Below the pieces are notes generated by a model, which saw only the letters and a program-made list of their open reading frames with translations, was not told the origin of the DNA and did no database searches. Both the position numbers and the translations under genes were made by a program. Shown here piece after piece: positions 25,107 to 33,731 of a DNA stretch of 64,000 nt (the stretch's first letter is position 1; every line of letters starts with the position of its first letter). The stretch is from contig NZ_JAGSYD010000002.1 in assembly GCF_025685575.1 (NCBI RefSeq), forward strand, positions 744,001-808,000, given 5' to 3'. The DNA is from Granulicella cerasi (GTDB lineage: Bacteria; Acidobacteriota; Terriglobia; Terriglobales; Acidobacteriaceae).

Positions 25107-25556
25107 TTAGTCGCGCCAGTGAATCAGCAGCAAACGCTCGTTCTCTTCCTCGCCCTGTCCCATCTGGATCTCAGCATCCGCACGCTCCATCACAGACTCG
25201 AAGCGATCGCCCCACTCCACCATCACCAGCGTGTTCGGCTGTTCGACCAACTCCCACAGTCCAATGCTCTCGAGCTCACGCTCTTCTTCCAGACGGTAAA
25301 GATCGAGATGGTAGAGCGTTGTCTTGCGGCCCTTGTACTCTTGCACGAGCGTGAAGGTCGGGCTCGAAACCTCGCTCACATCCGCGCCGATGGCCTGCGC
25401 CATGCCGCGGACGAGCGTCGTCTTACCGGCGCCAAGCTGTCCACGCAGCACCACCAGCTTCGGGGCCGCCAGCAACTCCGTGATCATCTCGCCCAAAGCC
25501 AGCGTGCCATTTACGCTGCGCGTCTTCAGCCGCTTTTCGCGCGTCCACTCTCTCAC
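25107..25556 (-). CDS. tsaE: tRNA threonylcarbamoyladenosine biosynthesis ATPase TsaE
   Basis: A 149-residue P-loop ATPase that works with TsaB, TsaC and TsaD to make t6A37 in tRNAs. Walker A is GQLGAGKTT at residues 39-47; the SSPTFTLVQEY segment and the DLYRLEEERELESIGLWE stretch are family signatures, and VMVEWGDRF gives the Walker-B-like region. The GTG start at 25556 shares one base with the stop of nnr (TAGTG), so the two are coupled. It is the distal gene of the minus-strand dcw-linked run. Confidence 0.95.
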   Translation of the reverse strand: MREWTREKRLKTRSVNGTLALGEMITELLAAPKLVVLRGQLGAGKTTLVRGMAQAIGADVSEVSSPTFTLVQEYKGRKTTLYHLDLYRLEEERELESIGLWELVEQPNTLVMVEWGDRFESVMERADAEIQMGQGEEENERLLLIHWRD

Positions 25557-27109
25557 TACCGCACCGCCAATCCTGTAAGCCAGGTCATCTCGTTGCCATC
25601 CACCGCGCGTGAGCGGAAGGCCTCAAACAAATGCATGATGGTGTCTGTAGCCAGCACCGTATGCTCGTCCTGCGCGGCGCAGGCGAAGTCGCCTGCAAGC
25701 CCATGCAGATACACCGCAGTCTCCACGGCCTCGGCAACGTTGTCCGGGAACTGCCCCACCAACGCCGCAACGATCCCCGTAAGAATGTCGCCCGAGCCTC
25801 CCTTCGACATCGACGGATTGCCGGTCGTGTTCACCGCGATGCGCCCATCCGGATGCGCAATCAGCGTGCGCCATCCCTTGAGCACCAGCGTCACGCCATG
25901 TTCGGTGGCGAACTTACGCGCGAGGTTGATGCGGTCCGCTTCCACTTCCTTCACCGTCACGCCAAGCAGACGCGCCATCTCACCCGGATGCGGCGTCAGC
26001 ACAAAGGTGCGCGGCTTGCCCTGCTTCAGCAAACCAAGACGGCCCTCCGACAAGATGTTCAATGCATCAGCGTCGATCACCATCGGCAGATCCACTGCCG
26101 GAATGAAGCGCTCCACGAACGACTTCGCGGCATCCGTCGTACCAAGCCCCGGCCCCAGACCGACGATGCTGATGCCCTTGGTCAACGAATCAAAGCTGGT
26201 TGCAGCAAGGTCAAGCGGCGTCAGCATCAATTCCGAAGCCACGCTCGCTACCGTTGGCAGAATCTCGCGCTCGACAGCAGCCGTCACCAGCCCGGCCCCG
26301 GAACGCAGCGCAGCGAGCGAAGCCATCGACGGCGCGCCCGCTTTGCCCAACGCTCCACCCACGATCAACACATGCCCGAAGCGGCCCTTGTTCGAGTTGA
26401 TATTGCGCGGCGTCTCGGTGATCTCCTTCGAGGCACCCGCCCACGTCAGGTTCTGCGTAGAGACGATCGCCTCTTCCGGCGTGCCGATCGGCGCGACCAG
26501 CACCGGCCCGAAAACATCCGGCGCCGTGAGGTGGCCGAAGACGTGCGCCAGCTTCGGAGCCGCAAAGCTCACCACCGCGTTCGCTCGGCAGGCTCCATCC
26601 ACGGTCTGCTCGGTCGAGTCCGCATCCCATCCACTCGGCAGGTCCACCGCCACCACGGGCAGCAGAATGCCATCGAGAATATCTTTCGCGCTCGCAGCCA
26701 AACCACGCAGCGGCGGCTTGAAGCCCGTGCCTACAATCGCGTCGATTACCAGCTCCGCGCCCTCGAGCGCCGCGAACAAATCATCAATGCTCTCGCACTC
26801 GATCTTCGCCGCTTCGCCAGCGGCTTCCCAAGCGGCCAGCGCGTCGCCCTTCAGTTCGCTTTCACGGCCAAGCAGCGCAATGCGCACATCGCCGTAGCCT
26901 TCCGCAAGCTCTCGCGCTGCGACCATCCCGTCGCCGCCATTGTTACCCTTGCCTGCGAGGATCACGATCACGCGGCGATCAGGAAACTGCTCGCGCACGA
27001 ACGCCGCAACAGCCGCGCCGGCCTGCTCCATCAAATCGTGAACGGACACACCCGCGTCGACGGAACGCTTGTCCGCCTCGCCCATCTCTGCTGCTGTCAG
27101 AATCTTCAT
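25556..27109 (-). CDS. nnr: Bifunctional NAD(P)H-hydrate repair enzyme (epimerase + dehydratase)
   Basis: A 517-residue fusion that repairs hydrated NAD(P)H. The N-terminal epimerase domain (residues 1 to about 210) begins MKILTAAEMGEADKRSVDAG and has AGKGNNGGDGMVAARELA and DAIVGTGF. The C-terminal kinase-like dehydratase domain (about 225-510) has NKGRFGHVLIVGG, LTPHPGEMARLLG and the anion-hole motif GGSGDILTGIVAAL. ATG at 27109 with GAGG 7 bases upstream; the open frame extends further but without homology. It is placed between a PBP gene and tsaE, and in many bacteria nnr is next to tsaE. Confidence 0.95.
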   Translation of the reverse strand: MKILTAAEMGEADKRSVDAGVSVHDLMEQAGAAVAAFVREQFPDRRVIVILAGKGNNGGDGMVAARELAEGYGDVRIALLGRESELKGDALAAWEAAGEAAKIECESIDDLFAALEGAELVIDAIVGTGFKPPLRGLAASAKDILDGILLPVVAVDLPSGWDADSTEQTVDGACRANAVVSFAAPKLAHVFGHLTAPDVFGPVLVAPIGTPEEAIVSTQNLTWAGASKEITETPRNINSNKGRFGHVLIVGGALGKAGAPSMASLAALRSGAGLVTAAVEREILPTVASVASELMLTPLDLAATSFDSLTKGISIVGLGPGLGTTDAAKSFVERFIPAVDLPMVIDADALNILSEGRLGLLKQGKPRTFVLTPHPGEMARLLGVTVKEVEADRINLARKFATEHGVTLVLKGWRTLIAHPDGRIAVNTTGNPSMSKGGSGDILTGIVAALVGQFPDNVAEAVETAVYLHGLAGDFACAAQDEHTVLATDTIMHLFEAFRSRAVDGNEMTWLTGLAVR

Positions 27110-27153
27110 TGCGCCTCGCTTGTTGGATGCAGGCTCTGCGCTGCGGAGCGCAG

Positions 27154-28407
27154 CTATCTTCCCGCGTGTTCGCTTGCGCCTACGAGCGATGCACTCGTCG
27201 TCGGGGACTGCTGCGAAGGAGCCGTGCCGTTCGGCGCGAAGTAATTGCGGTTCTGCATCGCCTTGTAGAACACGCCCGTCAGCTCCGCCGCACGCGGCCC
27301 CGCCACATTGTGATCGCCATTGAGGAAGACCACCGTCACGATGCGGCCCGTCGGTGCGTCGCCGTAGCTCACGAACCAGCCGTAACGCGTGCCGTTGTTC
27401 GAGCACGTGCCTGTCTTGCCCAACACGGGGAATGACACGAAGCTTGCATGAAGTCCACGCGCGGTGCCGTAGTTCACTGCGCCGCTCATGCCCGGCATGA
27501 TCTCCGGGACGATGTCCTTGATGTCGACCAGGCGCTTCACCTTTGGCTGGAAGTCTTTCACTTCCTGCGGCGTCGTCGGATGCTGCAGGTAGTAGAGTGT
27601 TCCGCCGTTTGCGATCGACGACACCATTGCGCCAAGCTGCAGCGGCGTCATGTTGATGCTCTCGCCAAACGAGCACATGCGGCCCACGCCGCCCTGCGCC
27701 TGCGGAAGAGGCACATCGGGATACGTGCCCAGCTGCTCGCCCGCGATGTTATAGCCCGCAAGCTCGCCCAGGCCAAACTCGTTCGCGTAGTGCTTCACAC
27801 GCTCAAAGCCCAACGCGCGACCAAGCACTTCGAAGTACAGATTCACGCTCTTCGCGAGCGCATGAGTCAGGTCCAGCGAGTAATGTCCGCCGAGGCTCAC
27901 CGGCGTGTCGGCCTTCACGAGGCCTTCTTTCAAACCGGCGAGCGCGACCATCACCTTGATCGTCGAGCAAGGCTCCGCGCCTGCGCTCAGCGCGAGCTTC
28001 TGGTTGACTATCGTCAGGATGCGGCCGCTCGAAGGATCGATTGCCAGCACCGTGCCATTCATGTTGCCCAGCGCTTCAATAGCGGCTGCGCGCACGACAG
28101 GGTCTTCGCCGTCGACGACATCGCCCTGCCCCTGCGGCGTGGTGACAAAGCTCGAAGTGTAAAAGCGTTCGGCGTGTACGCGGACTCCGCGATGAGCGAC
28201 CACGTGGCGGCTCGAAGCCTGGCGCCTCACGCTGCGTCCCGCAGGCGCATGATGCGCGCCCGCAGCCTGGTGCGCCGCGGAGTGGTGCGGGGCCGCCGTG
28301 TGAGCATGGGCCGCGCTCGGACGCTTGTGCGTTTGTGCCGTGGCCGTTGCTGCCACAGCGGAGATCAGTACTGCCGCCAGCCCGAGTTTCAACGTCCCAT
28401 GCCTCAT
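27154..28407 (-). CDS. Penicillin-binding protein (D,D-transpeptidase) with His-rich N-terminus
   Basis: A 417-residue exported protein: signal peptide (cleavage near ATA, residue 23), then a His/Ala-rich segment at about residues 27-80 with more than a dozen histidines, then a transpeptidase domain. The active-site motifs are CSTIK (Ser148, Lys151), SVN in AKSVNLYFEVL, and KTGTCSNNGTR. NMTPLQLGAMVSSIANGGTLY is the usual PBP2/FtsI helix. It lacks the long N-terminal class B dimerisation domain. It is encoded 19 bases after ftsZ, so a role in septal or cell-wall growth is likely. Confidence 0.85.
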   Translation of the reverse strand: MRHGTLKLGLAAVLISAVAATATAQTHKRPSAAHAHTAAPHHSAAHQAAGAHHAPAGRSVRRQASSRHVVAHRGVRVHAERFYTSSFVTTPQGQGDVVDGEDPVVRAAAIEALGNMNGTVLAIDPSSGRILTIVNQKLALSAGAEPCSTIKVMVALAGLKEGLVKADTPVSLGGHYSLDLTHALAKSVNLYFEVLGRALGFERVKHYANEFGLGELAGYNIAGEQLGTYPDVPLPQAQGGVGRMCSFGESINMTPLQLGAMVSSIANGGTLYYLQHPTTPQEVKDFQPKVKRLVDIKDIVPEIMPGMSGAVNYGTARGLHASFVSFPVLGKTGTCSNNGTRYGWFVSYGDAPTGRIVTVVFLNGDHNVAGPRAAELTGVFYKAMQNRNYFAPNGTAPSQQSPTTSASLVGASEHAGR

Positions 28408-28426
28408 TGCTCTAGTTTAGTCAGCG

Positions 28427-30070
28427 CTAGTGGTTCTTACGCAGGAACGCCGGAATGTCGAGCTCATCATCGCTCGGTCCACCGGTCGCAGGCTCCGGCG
28501 CAGCGTATCCAGAGAACGTCGGCACCTTGGCCTCGGGCCATGCTGCTTCGTTCTGAGGCTGCGTGCGCAGGTCTTCATTCGGCTTGCGGAAGAAGTCGTC
28601 ATCGAAGACCGACGCCGGCACCGGCACCAGCTCCGGTAAAGGCTCCGCCGCTGCTTCGGGAATGTACGCCCCCTGCGAACGCTCAGAAGCAGGCGCTGCC
28701 TGCACCTCGCGAATCGCAGCCTGCTCACGCGCCTGGTCGTAGTAAGCGCTCGAAGGAGTGCTACGCGGCACAGCGCGGAAGCCCGGGAAATCATCCAGCC
28801 CGTCGCTCACCGGCGCAATCACCTGCTGCACGATCGGTCGCGTGATCGGAATCTCCTGCGCGGGCGGCGAGGTAATCTCGCCTGCAGGCTCAACCACAAT
28901 GTGCGACTCCACCGGCGGCTGCGCTACTTCAGGCTGCGCGGCAGCTTCCCGCGCTTCGCTTGCAAACGGCACCGTCGCCGGGCGAATGTTGATGCGCGGC
29001 TCGCTGTACTCAGCCTCTTCATCACGCACACGCGCGCTGTGATGGCCGAGAGAGGTCTCGCTCAACATGCGCTCGCGGCGCTGCGGAGCCTCGTCACGAA
29101 AGCCGGTTGCGATGACGGTGATCTTCACGTCGTCGCCCATGCTCTCGTCCTGCACTGCGCCAAAGATGATGTTCGCGTCTTCATGCGCTGCGTCCTGGAT
29201 CAGCGTCGAAGCCTCGTTCACTTCGTTCAGCTTCAACGAGGACGAACCCGTAATGTTGATGAGGATGCCACGCGCGCCGTCGATCGCACCGGACTCCAGC
29301 AGCGGCGAAGCCATCGCGGCAATCGCCGCTTCCTTCGCACGATCCGGGCCCGAGCGAACAGCCGTACCCATCACCGAATAACCCATGCCGGCCATCGTCG
29401 TCTTCACGTCCGCAAAGTCGCGGTTGATGACACCGGGAATCGTAATGATGTCCGAGATGCCCTGCACGCCCTGGCGCAGCACATCGTCCGCGATGCGGAA
29501 GCTCTCGAAGAAGCCGGCGTCCTTCGCCACAGCGAGCAGCTTTTCGTTCGGGATCACGATCAGCGTGTCCACCGACTCCAGCAACTCCTGCAGGCCGCGC
29601 TCGGCCTGCTTCAGGCGGCGCTTGCCTTCAAACGCAAAGGGGCGCGTGACCACAGCCACTGTAAGCGCACCCATCTCGCTGGCGAGCGAGGCAATCACCG
29701 GAGCAGCACCCGTGCCCGTTCCACCGCCGAGACCTGCGGTGACGAACACCATGTCTGCGCCCTCGAGCGCTTCGATGATTTTGTCGGAGTCTTCGAGCGC
29801 CGCGCGGCGGCCGATATCCGGGTTTGCGCCTGCGCCGAGGCCGCTCGTCAGCTTCACGCCGAGTTGCAGCTTTACCGGTGCCTGCGAGGTCTCGAGCGCC
29901 TGCGCATCCGTGTTCGCAGCGATGAATTCAACGCCCTCCACACCGGCAGCAATCATGCGATTCACCGCATTGTTACCGCCGCCGCCTACGCCTATGACCT
30001 TGATGCGGGCAGAGCGTTGAGCTTCGTCGTGGTAGTGGATCCTGAGCGCGTCATCAGGCGGATAAGACAT
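28427..30070 (-). CDS. ftsZ: Cell division protein FtsZ
   Basis: A 547-residue tubulin homologue that polymerises into the Z ring. The GTP-binding signature GGGTGTG is at residues 115-121, with [15 protein letters not shown] near 25-39 and the catalytic T7-loop region NRDFADVKT. The core ends near residue 335. It is followed by an unusually long, Pro/Ala/Glu-rich linker of about 195 residues and the C-terminal peptide [13 protein letters not shown], which binds FtsA and other partners. ATG start. About 158 bases separate it from the barrel gene upstream, so it may have its own promoter. Confidence 0.98.
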   Translation of the reverse strand: MSYPPDDALRIHYHDEAQRSARIKVIGVGGGGNNAVNRMIAAGVEGVEFIAANTDAQALETSQAPVKLQLGVKLTSGLGAGANPDIGRRAALEDSDKIIEALEGADMVFVTAGLGGGTGTGAAPVIASLASEMGALTVAVVTRPFAFEGKRRLKQAERGLQELLESVDTLIVIPNEKLLAVAKDAGFFESFRIADDVLRQGVQGISDIITIPGVINRDFADVKTTMAGMGYSVMGTAVRSGPDRAKEAAIAAMASPLLESGAIDGARGILINITGSSSLKLNEVNEASTLIQDAAHEDANIIFGAVQDESMGDDVKITVIATGFRDEAPQRRERMLSETSLGHHSARVRDEEAEYSEPRINIRPATVPFASEAREAAAQPEVAQPPVESHIVVEPAGEITSPPAQEIPITRPIVQQVIAPVSDGLDDFPGFRAVPRSTPSSAYYDQAREQAAIREVQAAPASERSQGAYIPEAAAEPLPELVPVPASVFDDDFFRKPNEDLRTQPQNEAAWPEAKVPTFSGYAAPEPATGGPSDDELDIPAFLRKNH

Positions 30071-30228
30071 TGAGCAAACTCCTCAGAGCTTCGGGCAGAA
30101 ACACTCTCTTGATTCTGCACAATCACACGCAGAATCAGGCAGAGGAAAATACACTGCCGTTCGCAGGCGTACCTGCGTGGGTTCTCTTTTGTTGCTGGCA
30201 CGCAAAGCGTGCCGCGATGCAAGCTGGT

Positions 30229-30882
30229 TTAGTGCGGCGACGGGAAGTGGAAGACCACGCCCACGCCTGCCGAAAGCAGGCCGACCGACGACGAACCCTG
30301 GCCGCCCATGCGCTGCATGTTGCCGTAGCTCAACTCCACCAGGCGAAGGTCCAGCACCGGAGCCAGACGAATGTCCACGCCCGCGAAACCCTGGACGACG
30401 AAGAAATTGTCGTAGCGCAGCGGCGGCGTCGGGTTCAATATTGTGGGATACGTCTTCAGCGGTTCGGTGATGTTCGAGCGGCTCCAGCCCAACGAAATCT
30501 GACCGTAGGGCTTCACAACGCGAATCGGTGTACGAAAGGTCGCCTTCACGCCGCCGAGCACATTCTGCGCGTTGGCCGAACCGTGACCGCCCGCGTTTGC
30601 GGTACCCGACTTGTTGCCGTGCGACTCGCCCGCGCGAACGTCGAAACCGATCATCGCCGGACCGTACTGCTTCCAATCATAGGAAACACCGCCCCAGCCG
30701 CCGGTCGCATTCACCGAGCCGTTTTGGTTATAGCCTGCGCCGTTCGCGCAGCCGCGCGTGTCCAGGCAGTTGACTCCAGTATGGCGCGTCGCCTCGTAGA
30801 TGCCGTAAACCGAAAACTGTGCGTGTGCCACGGCACTTCCCAACAGCGCCAAACCAAGACCAACGATCCTGCCGAATTTCAT
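30229..30882 (-). CDS. Predicted outer-membrane beta-barrel protein
   Basis: A 217-residue protein with a signal peptide (cleaved after AHA, about residue 21) and alternating aromatic/polar strands: FSVYGIYEATR, WGGVSYDWKQYGPAMIGFDV, LGGVKATFRTP, VKPYGQISLGWSRS, FFVVQGFAGVDIRL, LLSAGVGVVFHFPSPH. This pattern fits an eight-stranded OmpA/OmpX-type barrel. Two cysteines (VNCLDTRGCANG) could form a loop disulfide. It lies between ftsA and ftsZ, an unusual place; it is separated from ftsA by a terminator and so is probably its own unit. ATG at 30882. Confidence 0.7.
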   Translation of the reverse strand: MKFGRIVGLGLALLGSAVAHAQFSVYGIYEATRHTGVNCLDTRGCANGAGYNQNGSVNATGGWGGVSYDWKQYGPAMIGFDVRAGESHGNKSGTANAGGHGSANAQNVLGGVKATFRTPIRVVKPYGQISLGWSRSNITEPLKTYPTILNPTPPLRYDNFFVVQGFAGVDIRLAPVLDLRLVELSYGNMQRMGGQGSSSVGLLSAGVGVVFHFPSPH

Positions 30883-30910
30883 GCTTTCAGTGTACCGTTC
30901 CGCAAGCGTA

Positions 30911-30948
30911 AAAAAGCGGTCCCGCGCGTGATTTTGTCGCGGAACCGC
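30911..30948 (-). terminator. Intrinsic terminator after ftsA
   Basis: On the minus strand an 11-bp stem with one wobble pair (GCGGTTCCGCG / CGCGGGACCGC) is followed by TTTTT at 30915-30911. It lies 25 bases after the ftsA stop, so ftsQ-ftsA transcripts should end here before the barrel gene and ftsZ. Confidence 0.8.
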
Positions 30949-30972
30949 CCGGATTTTCGATCGCCAACGCCC

Positions 30973-32199
30973 CTAGAAGCTGCCAGCGAAGATCGACTTC
31001 AACTTCTGACGCAGCCCCTGCTCCTCGCTGGCCTTGCGGACCTGCGTGCGGTGCGTGTAAAGCAGCATTCCAATCGCTGCGGCAAACTCAGGCTTCGCCA
31101 ACTCAGCCGGCATACGGCTCAGCGGCACCGGGTAACCGATGCGGGCCGGCACGCGCAGCAGACTTTCTGCGTGGTCCAGCAGGCCGACGAGGTTCGCGCC
31201 GCCGCCGGTGAAGACGCAGCCCGCGCCCATCGCTTCGAGCACGCCGCCCTGGCGCAGATTGTCGCGCAGCATGGTGAGGAACTCACGCGCACGCGGCTCC
31301 AGAATTTCCGCAAGGAAGCGCTGCCGCACCACGCGCGGACTTTGCCCGCCCGTCGCGAGATCGCCGCCAACTTCGATTTCATTCAACTGCGGGACAGCTG
31401 TCACGACGCAATGGCCGTACGTCCGCTTGAGCTGCTCGGCCTCTTCCACCGAAACATGCAGGCCCACCGCGAGGTCGTTGGTGAAGTGGTCGCCCCCGAT
31501 AGGCAGCACAGCGGTATGTGCCACCGAGCCTTCAAAGAACACCACCAACTCGGTCGAGCTCGCACCGATGTCCGCGATGCAGACGCCCAGCTCGCGCTCG
31601 TCTGCGCTCAGCACCGACTCCGCCGCTGCGATGCCTTCAAAAATCGTATCCGTCACTTCGAGTCCGGCCTTGTTCGCGCACGTCACCACCGACTGCGACG
31701 CAGAGCCCGAGCACGTCGAGATATGCAGCGAAACTTCCAGGCGGTTCCCCACCATGCCCACCGGATCGTGGATCGCACCCTGGTCGTCGAGGATGAACTG
31801 CTGTGGCAGCAAGTGAAGCACTTCACGGTCCGGAGCCAGCCCAATCGAGCGCGCACGATCAATCGCCGACTTCACGTCCTCGCGCGTGATCTCCTTCATG
31901 CGCGAGCCCATGCTGATGCCGCCCTGCGAGTTCACGCCGCGAATGTGCGGGCCGCCGATGCCGACGACCGTCGCTTCAATCGGGGCCTTCGACAGCTTCT
32001 CCGCTGAGAGCGCGGCGCGATCGATCGCTTCGGCCGCAGGGACGAGGTCCGAGATCACGCCGCGGCGCATTCCCTTGGACTCTTCCAAGCCATGGCCGCG
32101 GTAACGCAGTACGCCATCGACCAGTTCAGCCACCAGCACGCAGCTCTTCGAGCTGCCTGCATCCAGCACCGTAATCAGATTTTCGTTGCGTGGGTTCAT
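30973..32199 (-). CDS. ftsA: Cell division protein FtsA
   Basis: A 408-residue actin-like ATPase that tethers FtsZ to the membrane. It opens with NLITVLDAGSSKSCVLVAEL (phosphate-1 loop), has VCIADIGASSTELVVF (phosphate-2), and CVFTGGGANLVGLLDHAE (adenosine motif). The SHS2/1C subdomain lies at about residues 85-165. The end LRQKLKSIFAGSF is the amphipathic membrane-targeting helix. The ATG at 32199 overlaps the ftsQ stop by 4 bases. Confidence 0.97.
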   Translation of the reverse strand: MNPRNENLITVLDAGSSKSCVLVAELVDGVLRYRGHGLEESKGMRRGVISDLVPAAEAIDRAALSAEKLSKAPIEATVVGIGGPHIRGVNSQGGISMGSRMKEITREDVKSAIDRARSIGLAPDREVLHLLPQQFILDDQGAIHDPVGMVGNRLEVSLHISTCSGSASQSVVTCANKAGLEVTDTIFEGIAAAESVLSADERELGVCIADIGASSTELVVFFEGSVAHTAVLPIGGDHFTNDLAVGLHVSVEEAEQLKRTYGHCVVTAVPQLNEIEVGGDLATGGQSPRVVRQRFLAEILEPRAREFLTMLRDNLRQGGVLEAMGAGCVFTGGGANLVGLLDHAESLLRVPARIGYPVPLSRMPAELAKPEFAAAIGMLLYTHRTQVRKASEEQGLRQKLKSIFAGSF

Positions 32200-33473
32200 T
32201 GGTTCGCCTTCGCAGGATGAGTCGTAGTATGCGCCTTTGCTGCCGCTCGTGCACGCGCCAGTTTTTGCGCCATCAAACGCTTCGCCGCTTCAGCCTTGGC
32301 TTTCGCAGGGGGCTCTTTCGCCGGAGCCTTCGCCGCGGGCTTTGCCGCCACGGGCGCAGGCTTCGCTGCAGCCGTGGCCGGGGCCATTGCAGGCGTCGTC
32401 GCCGCAGGAGCAGCAGGATTCGCCGTCGCAGCTGCTGCGTTCGACTGAGCCGCGCCCTGCATCTCGAGCACGACCTGGTGCTCGTAACGCATATCCGCCG
32501 CACTCAGCTTCGGATACTGCGACTTCCACTCCGACAGATGTTCGGCAAACTCGTTGTAGCGCTCCAGAAACTTCTCGTCGCCGAAGTGCACCAGCACGTC
32601 GGATCCGTTCAACGCGACCAGCGCCTTGATGTCCTCGGGGTTTGTCACATCCACTTCGCTTAGCGAGGCGGTGCGCTTCCTGGCGTCATCGGTGTCGCCA
32701 CCGAGGTCCTTCATGAAGCTCGCGTAGATCGCCATGCGCGCCGCGCGTGTGGACTGCGGATCGCCCGCGTTCAGCCCCGTCAATACAGGGAAAGAGTAAT
32801 GCGGATCGCCCGCAGCATCCTGCGGCATATCCAGCAGCACACCGTTCGCATCCACCAGGCCGATCTGCGTTCCCTGGCGCACAAACGCCACCGGCGTGCG
32901 CTCCATTACCTTCACGCGAAGATGGTTCGGCAGCAAACGCATCACCGTCGCGTGCTCCACCCAGGGCAGACGCTCAAGGTCCGTACGACGTTCGGCCAGC
33001 GGCACCTTGAAGATGTTGCGCTCGAGGTCTGCCCCAAAAACACTGAGCAACTGCGACCGCGTGAGGTGCTGGTTCCCGCTGATTTCAATGTCAGAAGAGG
33101 TCGCGACCATGAAGCGCTCATCGCGCATCAGCGAGTGCTCTACGGCCGTGATGATCACCGCAGCCGCGCCGAGAGTCAGCACGGCAAGCGACGCAGCCAC
33201 GAGGCGCCCGGCCACAGACTTCGGCACGCTGGCGCGCAGGTTGAACTTCTTCGGAGCGCCGCGCTTGGGGACGTAGGCCTCTTCCTCGAGCGATTCGCCC
33301 GAAGCCGCACGTTCGCGAGCGCGCTGAAACGCGCCTGCAGGAGCCGGTTCGCGCACCGCCGGAGGTTCGGAAACTTCAGCGCCTTCGCGCTCGAACTCCG
33401 AGGCGTACGTCTCCTCCGGCGCATCCAGCACCGCAGTACCGCGAGAAGTTCCGCGTTTGAAGCTCAATTTCAT
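32196..33473 (-). CDS. ftsQ: Cell division protein FtsQ
   Basis: A 425-residue bitopic divisome protein. It has a cytoplasmic head of about 87 residues, a membrane helix near 88-110, and a POTRA domain from about residue 123 (SDIEISGNQHLTRSQLLSVFG), with the beta domain VEHATVMRLLPNHLRVKVMERTPVAF following. After about residue 338 it has an Ala/Pro/Lys-rich tail of some 88 residues ending in basic stretches, which ordinary FtsQ proteins lack. FtsQ joins the Z ring proteins to FtsL/FtsB. ATG at 33473; translationally coupled to ftsA. Confidence 0.92.
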   Translation of the reverse strand: MKLSFKRGTSRGTAVLDAPEETYASEFEREGAEVSEPPAVREPAPAGAFQRARERAASGESLEEEAYVPKRGAPKKFNLRASVPKSVAGRLVAASLAVLTLGAAAVIITAVEHSLMRDERFMVATSSDIEISGNQHLTRSQLLSVFGADLERNIFKVPLAERRTDLERLPWVEHATVMRLLPNHLRVKVMERTPVAFVRQGTQIGLVDANGVLLDMPQDAAGDPHYSFPVLTGLNAGDPQSTRAARMAIYASFMKDLGGDTDDARKRTASLSEVDVTNPEDIKALVALNGSDVLVHFGDEKFLERYNEFAEHLSEWKSQYPKLSAADMRYEHQVVLEMQGAAQSNAAAATANPAAPAATTPAMAPATAAAKPAPVAAKPAAKAPAKEPPAKAKAEAAKRLMAQKLARARAAAKAHTTTHPAKANQ

Positions 33474-33637
33474 TCCCGCTTAGCCCGAGCAAGGCCGCAG
33501 GAGAATCGCCTGCGATGATTCTATCCACGCCACAGCCCGCCGCAGCGCTCCAAATGGGCGATGAACCAGCGAAGGAACAGGCAGGAAGCGGACAAAGCAT
33601 GAAGAAAGGACCCTGCCGCCCCGCGAAGAACGGGTGC

Positions 33638-33663
33638 CCCATGTCTCGATCCTGAGACATGGG
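33638..33663. repeat. REP-like hairpin between murC and ftsQ
   Basis: A perfect 10-bp stem (CCCATGTCTC / GAGACATGGG) with loop GATCCT, no U-tract, followed by GTTCCC. Spurious frames across it contain an RDMGHP-type peptide that I recall from dispersed acidobacterial intergenic repeats. The whole 258-base gap between murC and ftsQ has no gene. Confidence 0.55.
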
Positions 33664-33731
33664 TTCCCAGGATGCCAACCGGAGCCCCAAGTCGGATCGC
33701 CAAGCCGCCGGTCTTACCTCTCTCGCCCCGC

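Noticed and set aside
28901..30073. 390-residue plus-strand frame opposite ftsZ
   Set aside because: Arg/His-rich shadow of ftsZ; no start signal and no domain.
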